Notes: generated by a model not told the origin, from the letters alone. A stretch of 45,033 bases of DNA from Geodermatophilus tzadiensis (GCF_003002915.1 NZ_PVTG01000026.1:1-45033); one strand, 5' to 3'. Shown: positions 1-8,235, numbered from the stretch's first letter. Numbers and translations are program-made.

Positions 1-79
1 CCTGCACGGCGACACGGTGGTGCACACCGGCCACGGCCCGGACACCCGCATCTCCGCGGAACTCGGCACCGTCACCTGA
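1..79 (+). CDS. C-terminal end of an MBL-fold metallo-hydrolase (partial)
   Basis: Only the last 25 codons are present, reading from base 2 to the TGA at 77-79; the start lies left of the window. The tail contains DTVVHTGHGPDT, which resembles the last metal-ligand segment (GHGP/GHGPxT) of glyoxalase II-like metallo-beta-lactamase-fold hydrolases. The rest of the metal site (HxHxDH) cannot be seen, so the substrate is unknown. It runs towards the Rieske oxygenase gene and is separated from it by two strong hairpins. The family call rests on one short motif. Confidence 0.55.
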   Translation, partial: LHGDTVVHTGHGPDTRISAELGTVT

Positions 80-85
80 GCGACG

Positions 86-112
86 GCCGGCCGGGGCTCG
101 GTCCCGGCCGGC
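86..112. terminator. Hairpin after the MBL-fold gene
   Basis: A perfect 10-bp inverted repeat (86-95 with 103-112, 7-nt loop) starts 7 bp after the stop codon. It lacks a T-run, as is common in high-GC actinobacteria. Confidence 0.5.
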
Positions 113-113
113 A

Positions 114-153
114 CACCGAGGGGCCGGGAGGTCGTCCTCCCGGCCCCTCGGTG
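114..153. terminator. Bidirectional terminator between convergent genes
   Basis: A perfect 18-bp stem (114-131 with 136-153) closed by a TCGT tetraloop sits between two convergent genes, 13 bp before the stop codon of the oxygenase. It probably ends transcripts from both sides. Confidence 0.75.
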
Positions 154-165
154 GCGGGTCCGCCC

Positions 166-1287
166 TCAGCCCGACAGGCGCTGGGTCAACCACTCGTGGA
201 AGGCGCCGATGTGGTGCTCGGAGGGGACGAGCACGCCACCGTTGGCGTAGGCCCGCGAGGACATCGCCGGCTGGGTGCGCTCGCAGGCCGCGAAGTCCTG
301 CTCGTTGACCCGGTGGAACAGCTCCACCGACCGGGACACGTCCCTGCCCGACTCCACCACGTCGCGGGAGTAGAGCCAGTCGCACTCCACGATCGTCCGG
401 TCCTCCGCGACCGGGAACATGCGGTGGAAGATCACGTGGTCGGGCACCAGGTTGACGAAGACCGTCGGGCGGACCGTGATGGCGTAGTAGCGGCGGTCCT
501 GGTCCTCGGCGACGCCGGGGAGCTTGTCGAAGCCCTCCGTGCCGTCGACGGTGAAGCCCTGGACCTCCTCACCGAACTCCGCGCCGTGCCCGACGAAGAA
601 CTGCGCGGCGTAGCCGTCCGCGAACTCCGGGAGCACCTCGGTCAGCTCCGGGTGGATGGTCGCGCAGTGGTAGCACTCCATGAAGTTCTCGATGATGAGC
701 TTCCAGTTGGCCTTCACGTCGTAGGTGATGCGACGGCCCACCGTGAGCGAGTCGAGCTCCCAGCGGTCGATGGACTCCACGTCCCCGAGCCGCTCGCCGA
801 TGGCGCCCACGACGTCGTCCTCGAACGACGGGGGCTCCTTCGCCAGACACACCCACGCGTACCCGAGCCACTCCCGCAGGTGCACCGGCACCAGCCCGTA
901 CTCCACGCGGTCGATGTCGGGCATCTTCGTCAGGTTCGGGGCCGCGATCAGCTTGCCCTCGAGGTCGTAGGTCCAGGCGTGGTACGGGCACTGGAAGGCG
1001 CGCTTGACCGCACCGGAGTCCTCCGTGCAGATCTGTGCCCCGCGGTGCCGGCAGACGTTGAGGAACGCGCGCAGCCCGCCGTCCCGGCTGCGGACGACGA
1101 GCACGCTCTCCCTGCCCACCTGGACCTTCTTGAAGGAGCCGGGCGTCGGCAGGTCACCCGAGCGCACGACGCAGAACCACATGTCCTCGAAGACGTGGGC
1201 CTGTTCCAACGCGAAGACCTGGGGGTCGGTGTAGTAGTGGCCCGGCAACGTGGAGATGAGGCTCGCGGGCTTCTCGGTGGTGGTCAT
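166..1287 (-). CDS. Rieske non-heme iron oxygenase, alpha subunit (betaine/carnitine oxygenase type)
   Basis: This 373-residue oxygenase should use a Rieske cluster and a mononuclear iron to hydroxylate, and often N-demethylate, its substrate. The Rieske ligands are C79, H81 (CRHRG) and C100, H103 (CPYHAW). The iron site reads E204-x2-H207-x4-H212. The residue bridging the two metal centres is thus glutamate, as in carnitine oxygenase CntA and its relatives, not the aspartate of ring-hydroxylating dioxygenases. The ATG at 1287 is preferred because GAGG lies just upstream; an open frame extends to 1362 but has no family similarity. The nearby ferredoxin, reductase and BCCT transporter favour a quaternary amine substrate. 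Annotation pipelines may name it an aromatic ring-hydroxylating dioxygenase. The exact substrate cannot be read from sequence. Confidence 0.88.
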   Translation of the reverse strand: MTTTEKPASLISTLPGHYYTDPQVFALEQAHVFEDMWFCVVRSGDLPTPGSFKKVQVGRESVLVVRSRDGGLRAFLNVCRHRGAQICTEDSGAVKRAFQCPYHAWTYDLEGKLIAAPNLTKMPDIDRVEYGLVPVHLREWLGYAWVCLAKEPPSFEDDVVGAIGERLGDVESIDRWELDSLTVGRRITYDVKANWKLIIENFMECYHCATIHPELTEVLPEFADGYAAQFFVGHGAEFGEEVQGFTVDGTEGFDKLPGVAEDQDRRYYAITVRPTVFVNLVPDHVIFHRMFPVAEDRTIVECDWLYSRDVVESGRDVSRSVELFHRVNEQDFAACERTQPAMSSRAYANGGVLVPSEHHIGAFHEWLTQRLSG

Positions 1288-1384
1288 ACGGCACCTCGGG
1301 GTTCCGGGGGGCGAGGGAGGGGTGCGCCGGACGTCGCACGACACGGGTCTGCGACGAACCACGGTCGTCGTCCGCCAGCGAGCT

Positions 1385-1435
1385 CAACACGACCGCCGTG
1401 TTGCACATTACTCAGCCGCTCGCGCACAGCGCAAC
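1385..1435. promoter_or_regulatory. Candidate regulator-binding repeats upstream of the Rieske oxygenase
   Basis: The 177-bp gap upstream of the oxygenase holds an inverted repeat CAACAC-N7-GTGTTG (1385-1403), and a GTTGCAC / GCGCAAC pair (1400-1406 and 1429-1435). The GTTGCRY half-sites resemble those in front of the ferredoxin and transporter genes, so the neighbouring IclR protein may bind here. This is inference. Confidence 0.4.
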
Positions 1436-1464
1436 AACGCGCCGCACCGCTCGCGCCCCCGGGT

Positions 1465-2265
1465 TCAGCGGGTCTGGCTGAAGAAGCCCAGCCTCCTGCT
1501 CAGCTCGTCCGCACCCGTCAGCACCCGCCTGGCCAGCTTGGGGAAGTCCTCCGAGGCCATGCGGAAGGACGGCCCGGACACGCTGAGCGCCGCGATCACG
1601 TCGCCGTCCGCGTCCCGGACGGGGGCGGCCACGGCACTGAGCCCGACCTCGTACTCCTCGACGGTGCAGCCCCACCCCTGCTCGACGATCCGGTCGAGGT
1701 CCTGCCGGAGCACCTCGGGATCGGTGATCGTGGCAGCCGTGAACCGCTGCAGGTCCCGGGACAGCACGCCCTTGCGGACGGCCTCGGGAGCGTGTGCCAG
1801 CAGCACCTTGCCGCTCGACGTGGCGTGCAGGGGGGTGCCCTGCCCCACCCAGTTGTGCGTGCTCAGCGCCGCCGGCCCGCGGGCCTGGCTGACGTTCACC
1901 GCGCGGTCGGTGTCGAGGATGGCGATGTTGACCGTCTCCTCGAGATCGGCCGCCAGCGCCTCGCAGATCCGCCGCCCCTCCCGGGCGATGTCCAGCTGGG
2001 CGGCGGCCGCGCCGGCGAGGCGGACGACACCGAAGCCGAGTCGGTACTTGCCCCGGTCGGCCAGCTGCTCGACGAAGCCCCGGCTCTCCAGCACCGCGAC
2101 CAGCCGGAAGGCGGTGGACTTGTGCACGCCCAGCTCGGCGGCCACCTCCGTGACACCGGCCTCCCCGTGCGCCGCCAGGATCTCGAGGACACTCAGCGCA
2201 CGGTCCACGGACTGGACCGCGGCGACCGAGTTCCGCTCTCCGTTCGCACCCCGTGGCCCGCTCAT
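1465..2265 (-). CDS. IclR-family transcriptional regulator
   Basis: A 266-residue DNA-binding regulator of usual IclR length. The N-terminal winged helix-turn-helix follows the pattern SVDRALSVLEILAAHGEAG...VHKSTAFRLVAVLE (about residues 19-60). The C-terminal effector domain includes GYRLG-like KYRLGFGVVRLAG and the typical ATSSGKVLLAHAPE segment. The ATG at 2265 is chosen because it begins just before the conserved domain; an in-frame extension to 2334 would run into the promoter repeats. The gene is divergent from the Rieske ferredoxin and lies behind the oxygenase on the same strand, so it probably controls this module in response to the substrate or a breakdown product. Activator or repressor action cannot be told. 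Confidence 0.9.
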   Translation of the reverse strand: MSGPRGANGERNSVAAVQSVDRALSVLEILAAHGEAGVTEVAAELGVHKSTAFRLVAVLESRGFVEQLADRGKYRLGFGVVRLAGAAAAQLDIAREGRRICEALAADLEETVNIAILDTDRAVNVSQARGPAALSTHNWVGQGTPLHATSSGKVLLAHAPEAVRKGVLSRDLQRFTAATITDPEVLRQDLDRIVEQGWGCTVEEYEVGLSAVAAPVRDADGDVIAALSVSGPSFRMASEDFPKLARRVLTGADELSRRLGFFSQTR

Positions 2266-2337
2266 GGCCTCAGGGTAGGGCGCGGACGGAACAGGACCCT
2301 GCCGCTCTTGACGGGCCCGGCCGCTCTCCAGCATGCT

Positions 2338-2373
2338 GTTGCGTCATCGGCACGAAGTTGCGTCCAACGCAAC
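2338..2373. promoter_or_regulatory. Candidate IclR operator between iclR-type gene and ferredoxin gene
   Basis: The 129-bp divergent gap contains a perfect palindrome GTTGCGT-CCA-ACGCAAC (2357-2373) and a second GTTGCGT half-site at 2338-2344, 19 bp upstream and in the same orientation. The 10-mer GTTGCGTCAT at 2338-2347 recurs in front of the BCCT transporter at 6239-6248. The location next to an IclR gene suggests it is that regulator's operator. Confidence 0.55.
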
Positions 2374-2394
2374 AGCGATGAGCCTGGAGCACAC

Positions 2395-2715
2395 ATGATC
2401 CCGGTCTGCCCCACGACCGCACTGCCGCCCGGCGAGGCGATCCGCGTCGAGGCCGACGAGCCCATCGCGGTCTTCAACGTCGACGGCGAGTTCTACGCGA
2501 TCGACGACACGTGCACCCACCAGGACGCCTCGCTGGCCGACGGCTGGCTGGACGGCTGCGCGGTGGAGTGCCCGCTGCACGCCTCCTGCTTCGACCTCCG
2601 CACCGGGAAGGTGTCCGGCCCTCCGGCCAAGACGCCCGTCCGCACGCACCGCGTCGTCGTGGCGGACGGCATGGTCTACGTGCGACCCGGGGTCGCCGCG
2701 GAGGGCGCCGCGTGA
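2395..2715 (+). CDS. Rieske [2Fe-2S] ferredoxin
   Basis: A 106-residue stand-alone Rieske ferredoxin. Cluster ligands are C40-x-H42 (CTH) and C59-x2-H62 (CPLH), each followed by the expected residues (CTHQDASL, CPLHASCFD). It should pass electrons from the downstream FAD reductase to the Rieske oxygenase at 166-1287. The start ATG has GGAG about 8 bp upstream. Its last bases overlap the GTG of the reductase gene, so the two are translated together. Small Rieske proteins also serve nitrite reductases, but the partner genes here argue for an oxygenase electron chain. Confidence 0.9.
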   Translation: MIPVCPTTALPPGEAIRVEADEPIAVFNVDGEFYAIDDTCTHQDASLADGWLDGCAVECPLHASCFDLRTGKVSGPPAKTPVRTHRVVVADGMVYVRPGVAAEGAA

Positions 2716-3884
2716 GTCCCACCATCGCCGTGGTCGGGGCCTCGCTGGCCGGCCTCTCCGCCGCGCGCGCGCTCCGCGACCAGTCCTACGACGGCCGGAT
2801 CGTCGTCGTCGGCGACGAGGAGCACGCCCCCTACGACCGCCCGCCGCTGTCGAAGGAGTTCCTGGCCGGCAGGGCGTCGCTCGACGACATCGCCCTCGGC
2901 GCGCCCGACGACGAGGACCTCTCCCTCGAGTGGCGGCTCGGCACGACGGCGGTGGGCCTGGACCCCCTCAGCCGCGCGGTGCTGCTCGAGGACGGCAGCG
3001 AGGTCCGTGCCGACGGCGTCGTCCTCGCCACGGGCGCCCGCGCCCGGCGCCTCCCCGGTGGTGACGGCCTCGACGGCGTGCACGTGCTGCGCTCCCTGGA
3101 CGACGCGCTCGCCCTCCGGGAGGACCTGGCCCTCGCCGAGCGCCTGGTCGTGATCGGTGCCGGGTTCATCGGCGCGGAGGTCGCCTCCACCGCCCGCACC
3201 CTCGGACTGGACGTGACCGTCGTCGAGACGCAGCCCGTCCCGCTCGCGGGCCCGCTGGGCACCGACATGGGTGCGGTCTGCGCCGGACTCCACGCCGACC
3301 ACGGCACCCGCCTGCTGGTCGGTACCGGGGTCGCCGCCCTGGTCGGCACCGGCCGGGTCGAGGCCGTCGAGCTGACCGACGGCACGCGCCTGCCCGCCGA
3401 CGTGGTGGTCGTGGGCATCGGCGCCACCCCGAACACCGAGTGGCTCGCCCACTCCGGCGTGGCCCTCGGCAACGGCGTCCTCACCGACGCGCGCGGCGCC
3501 ACCAGCATCCCCGGCGTGGTCGCGGTCGGCGACTGCGCCGCGACGTGGTCGGTCACCGCGGAGCGGCACGTCCGCACCGAGCACTGGACCCACGCGCTCG
3601 AGCAACCGGCCACCGCGACCGCCACCCTGCTGGGCACCGGGGGGCCGGTGCCCACGCCCGTGCCCTACTTCTGGTCCGACCAGTACGGCGCCCGCATCCA
3701 GTTCGCCGGTTCGCGGCGCGAGGGGGACGTCGCCCGCGTGGTGGAGGGCAGCTGCGCCGACCGCAGCTTCCTGGTCGTCTACGAGCGCGACGGGCACCCG
3801 GTGGCCGTCCTCGGGATGAACCAGCCCCGCCTGTTCACCCGGTGGCGCCGGCAGCTGCGCTCGGCGGTGCCGACGCCGTCCTGA
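2712..3884 (+). CDS. FAD-dependent ferredoxin reductase (pyridine nucleotide-disulfide oxidoreductase family)
   Basis: A 390-residue NAD(P)H:ferredoxin reductase of the BphA4/putidaredoxin reductase type. The GTG start overlaps the ferredoxin stop (GTGA). Visible motifs are the N-terminal FAD site VVGASLAGLSAARAL (residues 7-21), the family motif YDRPPLSKEFL, the NAD-binding site VIGAGFIGAEVAS (middle of the protein), and the second FAD motif IPGVVAVGDCAA. The C-terminal domain follows the reductase fold used by oxygenase systems. With the ferredoxin it should form the electron supply for the oxygenase. This makes a three-component system, unlike the fused FNR-type reductases of GbcB or CntB. 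Confidence 0.9.
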   Translation: MSPTIAVVGASLAGLSAARALRDQSYDGRIVVVGDEEHAPYDRPPLSKEFLAGRASLDDIALGAPDDEDLSLEWRLGTTAVGLDPLSRAVLLEDGSEVRADGVVLATGARARRLPGGDGLDGVHVLRSLDDALALREDLALAERLVVIGAGFIGAEVASTARTLGLDVTVVETQPVPLAGPLGTDMGAVCAGLHADHGTRLLVGTGVAALVGTGRVEAVELTDGTRLPADVVVVGIGATPNTEWLAHSGVALGNGVLTDARGATSIPGVVAVGDCAATWSVTAERHVRTEHWTHALEQPATATATLLGTGGPVPTPVPYFWSDQYGARIQFAGSRREGDVARVVEGSCADRSFLVVYERDGHPVAVLGMNQPRLFTRWRRQLRSAVPTPS

Positions 3885-4101
3885 CCACCCGGCCGGGCCG
3901 TCCGGCGGCCAGCGCCCCGAGGAGGGCGGCTGCGCCGGGCAGGCACCCCGGCGGTCCGACGGCCTGAGCAGGTGGTGCGCCCCGGGCCGTCACGTCCCGG
4001 CCGTCGCGTCCGGGCCGGACGTCCACCTGGCCCGTCCCACCGGACCGAGCGCGCGGACCCGCGGCCGGCGGACCGACGAGGCGACGCGGTCACGGGCCGC
4101 A

Positions 4102-4127
4102 GCCCCGCCGGTCGAGGCCGGCGGGGC
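4102..4127. terminator. Hairpin downstream of the ferredoxin reductase
   Basis: Perfect 10-bp stem (4102-4111 with 4118-4127) and 6-nt loop, about 220 bp after the reductase stop. It could end the ferredoxin-reductase transcript. Confidence 0.4.
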
Positions 4128-4174
4128 ACGGACACCAGCACGCGGGCCGATCCTTCCGCGGAGCCCGACGCGGC

Positions 4175-4227
4175 GGAGCCTCCCGGCACCGGAGCGGCAC
4201 GCAGCAGCTCCGGTGCCGGGAGGCTCC
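4175..4227. terminator. Strong terminator of the BCCT transporter gene
   Basis: A perfect 21-bp stem (4175-4195 with 4207-4227) with an 11-nt loop lies 18 bp past the transporter stop codon. It sits between convergent genes and likely works in both directions. Confidence 0.75.
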
Positions 4228-4245
4228 TCCCTGCCGGCCGGCGCG

Positions 4246-6222
4246 CTAGACGGGCGGACCGGACGGTCGGCCCATCGCCTCGGCCCTGGACGAGCTCTGC
4301 GCGGGGACGGACGGCGCCCCTCCGGCCGGTGCCACGAAGTTGCCGCTCGGGCTGATGGGCAGCCGGCCGTTCGCCCCCGGGCTCACCGTGGGCGGTCGCC
4401 CGGCCTCCGCCGCGGTGTCCGACGAGGGATCCGGCGTCTTCTCCACGACCAGGACGAAGTCGTCGCCGTGGCGGCTGATGCCGTCGACGACGGCCTGCTC
4501 GATGGCCAGGGAGGCGTAGTTGCCGCGCAGGACGATCGGGTCGTGGCGGAGGTCCTTGACCAGGCTCACCGCCATCGCCGCCATGACCAGCGCGAACGGC
4601 AGGGCCGCGATGATCGTCAGGTTCTGCAGCCCCGTCAGCGCGGCGCCGTCCTCCCCCAGCAGCAGCATGATCGCTGCGACGGAGCCCATCACCACGCCCC
4701 AGAAGACGACGACCCAGCGGCTCGGCTCCAGGGTGCCGCGCTGCGACAGCGAGCCCATGACGATCGAGGCCGCGTCCGCACCGGACACGAAGAAGATCGC
4801 CACGAGCACCATCACGAGCACGGTCGCGGCGGTGGCCAGGGGGTACTGCTCGAGGACGGCGAACAGCTGCCCCTCGGTGGTGCCCTGACCGGCGATGTCG
4901 ACGCCGTTGCGCTGGGCGGCGATCCCGGCCCCGCCGAACACCGCGAACCACAGCAGGCTGACCAGGCTGGGCACCAGGAGGACGCCCGTCACGAACTGGC
5001 GGATGGTGCGGCCGCGGCTGATGCGGGCGATGAACAGCCCGACGAACGGCGTCCAGCTGATCCACCACGCCCAGTAGAAGACCGTCCAGCCGCGCAGCCA
5101 GGTGGCCATCGCGTCGCCACCGGTGGCCTCGGTGCGCGCGGCCATCTCGCCGAGGTCGGAGAAGTAGCTGCCGACCGCGTCGGGGATCAGGTTCAGGATG
5201 AAGATCGTCGGGCCGAGGACGAAGACGAACACCGCGAGCACCAGGGCCAGGACCATGTTGGTGTTCGACAGCCACTGGATCCCCCGCTCGATGCCGGAGA
5301 CCGCCGAGGCGACGAAGGCCGCGGTGAGGACCGCGATGATCGCGACCAGGACGCCGTTGCCCACGTCGCCGGCCCAGCCGAGGATCTCCACGCCGCTGCC
5401 GATCTGCAGGGCACCCAGGCCCAGGGAGGCAGCCGAGCCGAACAGCGTCGCGAAGATGGCCAGGACGTCGATGACGCGGCCGGCCGGCCCCTCGGCCCGC
5501 CGGCGGCCGAGCAGCGGGATGAAGGCGGAGCTGATCAGCTGCCGGCGGCCCTTGCGGAAGGTGCCGTAGGCGATGGCCAGCCCGACGACGGCGTACATCG
5601 CCCACGGGTGCAGCGTCCAGTGGAACAGCGTGGTCGCCATCGCCGTCTGGATCGCCTCCGACGACCCGGCCTCGGTCGTCAGCGGGGGTGGCGCGACGAA
5701 GTGCGACAGCGGCTCGGCGACCCCGAAGAACATGAGGCCGATGCCCATGCCCGCGCTGAACATCATCGCGATCCACGAGATGGTGCGGAACTCCGGCTGC
5801 TCGTTGTCGCGTCCCAGTGGGATCCGCCCGTACTTGCCGGCCGCCAGCCAGATGACGTAGATGACGAAGGCCGAGGCCAGCAGCACGAACAGCCACCCGA
5901 GGTTGCCGGTGATCCAGCCGAGGGCCGTACCGCTGGCGGTGCCGAGACCCGTCGGGCTCACGAAGCCCCAGGCGACGAAGCCCAGCGCCATGATCGCGGC
6001 GATGGCGAACAGGACCCGGTCCACGGCCCAGTGCCGGTCGGCGACGCAGGGCGGGGGCTCGGCGATCGCCGGGTGGGTCCCGGTCACGGTCACGTCCGTC
6101 GCGTGGACGGCGGGACGGTCCGCCGCGGTCGCCGCGCCCTCGCCGGACGGGGGATCAGCCCCCACGGCTCCTGGTCGGCTCCTCTGGGGAGAGGACGAGG
6201 TGGGCTTCCGTGGGTTCTCCAT
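4246..6222 (-). CDS. BCCT-family betaine/carnitine/choline transporter
   Basis: A 658-residue inner-membrane symporter for trimethylammonium compounds with about 12 membrane segments. It shows the glycine-rich substrate and sodium region SAGMGIGLMFFGVAEPLSHF and the BCCT signature FYWAWWISWTPFVGLFIARI. Hydrophilic tails of about 75 residues (N) and about 110 residues (C) flank the core; such tails sense osmotic stress in some members, for example BetP. ATG at 6222 is preferred over ATG at 6234 because GGGGA stands at the right distance before it. A GTTGCGTCAT box 17 bp upstream is shared with the ferredoxin gene, which ties the transporter to the oxygenase module: import, then demethylation. 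An osmoprotection role is the alternative. Confidence 0.92.
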   Translation of the reverse strand: MENPRKPTSSSPQRSRPGAVGADPPSGEGAATAADRPAVHATDVTVTGTHPAIAEPPPCVADRHWAVDRVLFAIAAIMALGFVAWGFVSPTGLGTASGTALGWITGNLGWLFVLLASAFVIYVIWLAAGKYGRIPLGRDNEQPEFRTISWIAMMFSAGMGIGLMFFGVAEPLSHFVAPPPLTTEAGSSEAIQTAMATTLFHWTLHPWAMYAVVGLAIAYGTFRKGRRQLISSAFIPLLGRRRAEGPAGRVIDVLAIFATLFGSAASLGLGALQIGSGVEILGWAGDVGNGVLVAIIAVLTAAFVASAVSGIERGIQWLSNTNMVLALVLAVFVFVLGPTIFILNLIPDAVGSYFSDLGEMAARTEATGGDAMATWLRGWTVFYWAWWISWTPFVGLFIARISRGRTIRQFVTGVLLVPSLVSLLWFAVFGGAGIAAQRNGVDIAGQGTTEGQLFAVLEQYPLATAATVLVMVLVAIFFVSGADAASIVMGSLSQRGTLEPSRWVVVFWGVVMGSVAAIMLLLGEDGAALTGLQNLTIIAALPFALVMAAMAVSLVKDLRHDPIVLRGNYASLAIEQAVVDGISRHGDDFVLVVEKTPDPSSDTAAEAGRPPTVSPGANGRLPISPSGNFVAPAGGAPSVPAQSSSRAEAMGRPSGPPV

Positions 6223-6831
6223 GACGTTCCCCATCTCTGTTGCGTCATTCGAGACCGACTTCGCAAGAGGGAACCAGAATGTCGACAGGTGAACAAGGGT
6301 CGAACGTGACCGTTTACACAGTCCCGCCCCGAGGAGACTGCGCGTGACCTCGTCGTGACGTCAAGGACACGGACGTCCGGAGGACGGGCGAGCACCGACG
6401 GGGTGTCAGCCGCCGCCCGTTCGTCCGGCACCGGCCAGTGTGGACCTCCGTCAGGTTCGTCGAGCACTCGTGGGCCCGCGCCGAGGCCGCGGGGGCCGGT
6501 GCGGTGGTGGACTCGCACGCCGCAGCGAGGACGCCCGATCCGAGGATCCTCGTCGACCTGCTGGGAGGACCTGCTGGGGTCCCCCCGGCGCCGGGTGCCG
6601 GGACGATCGGTGCGGTCGACGTCGGTTCGGCCCTCCTCGACGACGCGTGCCGCCCGGGAGGTCGTCGGATCCGGGTCGGGACCCGACGACGGGGTCGGCT
6701 GACGCGGCATCCGGGAGCGGGGGCGTGGTGCTCCCGCGGCGATCGCCCTACCGTTCCTGCAGAGCTGCGTCAGCAGTCCTGACCGGACTCGTCCGTCCTC
6801 TCTTCCCAGCGGTCCCCGTGGAGGAGTCACG
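6223..6831. other. Long intergenic region upstream of the BCCT gene
   Basis: About 600 bp separate the divergent BCCT and lipoprotein genes. The part next to the transporter contains the GTTGCGTCAT box. The remainder contains only weak open frames without domain character, ribosome sites or clear repeats; promoters for both genes must lie here but I could not pick convincing boxes. Confidence 0.5.
6239..6248. promoter_or_regulatory. GTTGCGTCAT box, candidate IclR half-site
   Basis: This 10-mer is identical to bases 2338-2347 in the ferredoxin promoter. Only one clear half-site is seen; a degenerate partner (TTCGCAA) follows about 20 bp further away from the gene. It would place the transporter in the same regulon as the oxygenase. 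Confidence 0.4.
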
Positions 6832-7407
6832 ATGGTCACCTCTCGCTCCCGGCGTCCGGCGTGGGCCCGTGCGGCTGCCGCGGCGACTCTCCTCGTGGCA
6901 GCCGGCTGCGGCGGCGGCAGCTCCGAGGCGGGCTCCACGCCGGCCAGTGCGACCGACGAGTCGTCGCCGGCCGGGCAAGCGGCCGACCTGGAAGGCACGT
7001 GGCAGACCCCGGACATCCCGCTCGAGGAGGCTCGGGTCGTCTACGAGGACGCCGGCGGCAGCTCTGCTGATGCGGAGGCGTTCGTGGACCAACTCGGCTC
7101 CGGCTCGGCCCAGAGCACCATCCAGTTCCAGTTCCACGCCCACGACGGCGTGTGGGACCAGTACGAGCGGGCCGACCACGGCGAGGCGGAGCGCGGTTGG
7201 ACGGGCACGTACACGGTCGACGGCGACGTGGTCCACGCCCGGGAGGCGGATGCCGGGTGCGCCATCGACTACCGCGCGACGCTCGAGGGGGACCAGCTCA
7301 CCCTCGAGGTCCTCCGCGACGAGGGACAGAACCCGGAGTGCAGTTCGGTGGACCTGCTCGCGCAGCGCACGATCTACGAGAGCGCTCCGTTCTCCAAGGT
7401 GGAGTGA
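6832..7407 (+). CDS. Secreted lipoprotein of unknown function
   Basis: A 191-residue protein with a lipoprotein signal: basic start (TSRSRRPAWAR), hydrophobic stretch and lipobox VAAGC with the acylated cysteine near residue 25, followed by a Gly/Ser-rich linker. The mature part starts LEGTWQTPDIP and looks mostly beta-strand, with a possible disulfide pair (CAIDY and PECSS). GGAG precedes the ATG. I do not recognise the family. The layout, a small barrel-like domain on a membrane anchor, would fit a ligand-binding or inhibitor-like role, but nothing shows this directly. The gene converges with another lipoprotein gene and seems to be a single transcription unit. Confidence 0.75.
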   Translation: MVTSRSRRPAWARAAAAATLLVAAGCGGGSSEAGSTPASATDESSPAGQAADLEGTWQTPDIPLEEARVVYEDAGGSSADAEAFVDQLGSGSAQSTIQFQFHAHDGVWDQYERADHGEAERGWTGTYTVDGDVVHAREADAGCAIDYRATLEGDQLTLEVLRDEGQNPECSSVDLLAQRTIYESAPFSKVE

Positions 7408-7430
7408 CCACCGGCGGTCGTCATCACGGC

Positions 7431-7473
7431 GGACTCCACGGAGGCTGCACCGGCCGATGACCGTGCGGAGTCC
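7431..7473. terminator. Imperfect hairpin between convergent lipoprotein genes
   Basis: GGACTCCACGG (7431-7441) pairs with CCGTGCGGAGTCC (7461-7473) apart from a 2-nt bulge. It lies 24 bp after the stop of the first lipoprotein gene. Confidence 0.45.
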
Positions 7474-7503
7474 ACGCTGCTCCCGTGCGGCGGAGCGGCG
7501 GAG

Positions 7504-7535
7504 GACCCGCCGAGGTGGCGGACCGCCGGCGGGTC
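7504..7535. terminator. Hairpin at the end of the second lipoprotein gene
   Basis: A perfect 9-bp stem (7504-7512 with 7527-7535) overlaps the TGA at 7534-7536. It may be the terminator of the minus-strand gene. Confidence 0.35.
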
Positions 7536-8235
7536 AGCGGAACCGGATGCTGCTCAGCATGGTCTCGAAGTGCTCGAAGAGCTCGGGGGCGTCGGGGCTG
7601 TCCTTGGCGATGCGTGCCCAGGCCAGGAGGGTCTCGTCGCCGAGGTCGATCACAGCCAGACGGAGCTCGCGGTCCGGCTGGAGTCCGAAACACCCGACGG
7701 GATCGTCGATCTCGGCGTCGGAACTGACGCACCCCAGAGATCCGTCGTAGTACCCCTCGGCCCGGCCGGGCTGGGACGTGGCGGTCATCACCGTGGCCGG
7801 CCGACCGTCGACCTCGGTGCCGGCCTCGTCCTCCAGCTGGAAGTCCGGCTGGCTGTGCAGGTACGACACGAAGTCCGCAGGCGGGTCGGTCGGACTGCCC
7901 GTCCCGGGCACGTAGGTCACGACCGGGACCAGGAACCGCACCCGGGAGTCGTCGACCGCGGCGCTCCAGTAGACCAGGTGCGCGGAGTCCTCCTCCGGGG
8001 TCACCGACGTGAGCCAGGTGTCGACCTCCAGCGTCAGCGGCACCACGAACGCCTGGGTGGAGTAGGGCTCCGGCCCCGAGGGCTCGGCCGCCGCAGGACT
8101 CCGTGTGGAGCTGAACGAGGACCCGCTGGAGGACGTCCCGGCGCTGGAGGAGGTGCCGGATCCACAGGCGGTGAGTGCTGCTGCGGCGACGGTCACCAGG
8201 AGGGTGGTGCCGGCGATCCCACGGCGATCAGGCAT
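7534..8235 (-). CDS. Secreted lipoprotein of unknown function
   Basis: A 233-residue protein with a lipoprotein signal (MPDRRGIAG, hydrophobic core, lipobox LTAC near residue 24) and a long Ser/Thr/Gly linker, after which a compact domain begins (QAFVVPLTLEVDTWL). The two cysteines GCVSS and GCFGL could pair. The end EHFETMLSSIRF resembles the last helix of small periplasmic domains whose function is to measure or bind something at the wall. GGAGGG precedes the ATG at 8235, a clear ribosome site. A longer open frame continues upstream but without signal or homology. No family is recognised; role unknown. Confidence 0.75.
   Translation of the reverse strand: MPDRRGIAGTTLLVTVAAAALTACGSGTSSSAGTSSSGSSFSSTRSPAAAEPSGPEPYSTQAFVVPLTLEVDTWLTSVTPEEDSAHLVYWSAAVDDSRVRFLVPVVTYVPGTGSPTDPPADFVSYLHSQPDFQLEDEAGTEVDGRPATVMTATSQPGRAEGYYDGSLGCVSSDAEIDDPVGCFGLQPDRELRLAVIDLGDETLLAWARIAKDSPDAPELFEHFETMLSSIRFR

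Larger units (their letters stand above)
3885..4245. other. Gene-free interval between convergent genes
   Basis: These 361 bp separate the ferredoxin reductase from the BCCT transporter, which converge. No protein with family character was seen. The interval carries two hairpins, listed separately, and otherwise only GC-rich sequence. Confidence 0.6.

Noticed and set aside
3885..4245. Riboswitch or small RNA between ferredoxin reductase and BCCT gene
   Set aside because: The hairpins lie between convergent genes and are better explained as terminators.
6438..6782. Frame of 114 codons in the gap before the first lipoprotein gene
   Set aside because: No ribosome site, no signal, no recognisable domain; composition like the surrounding non-coding sequence.
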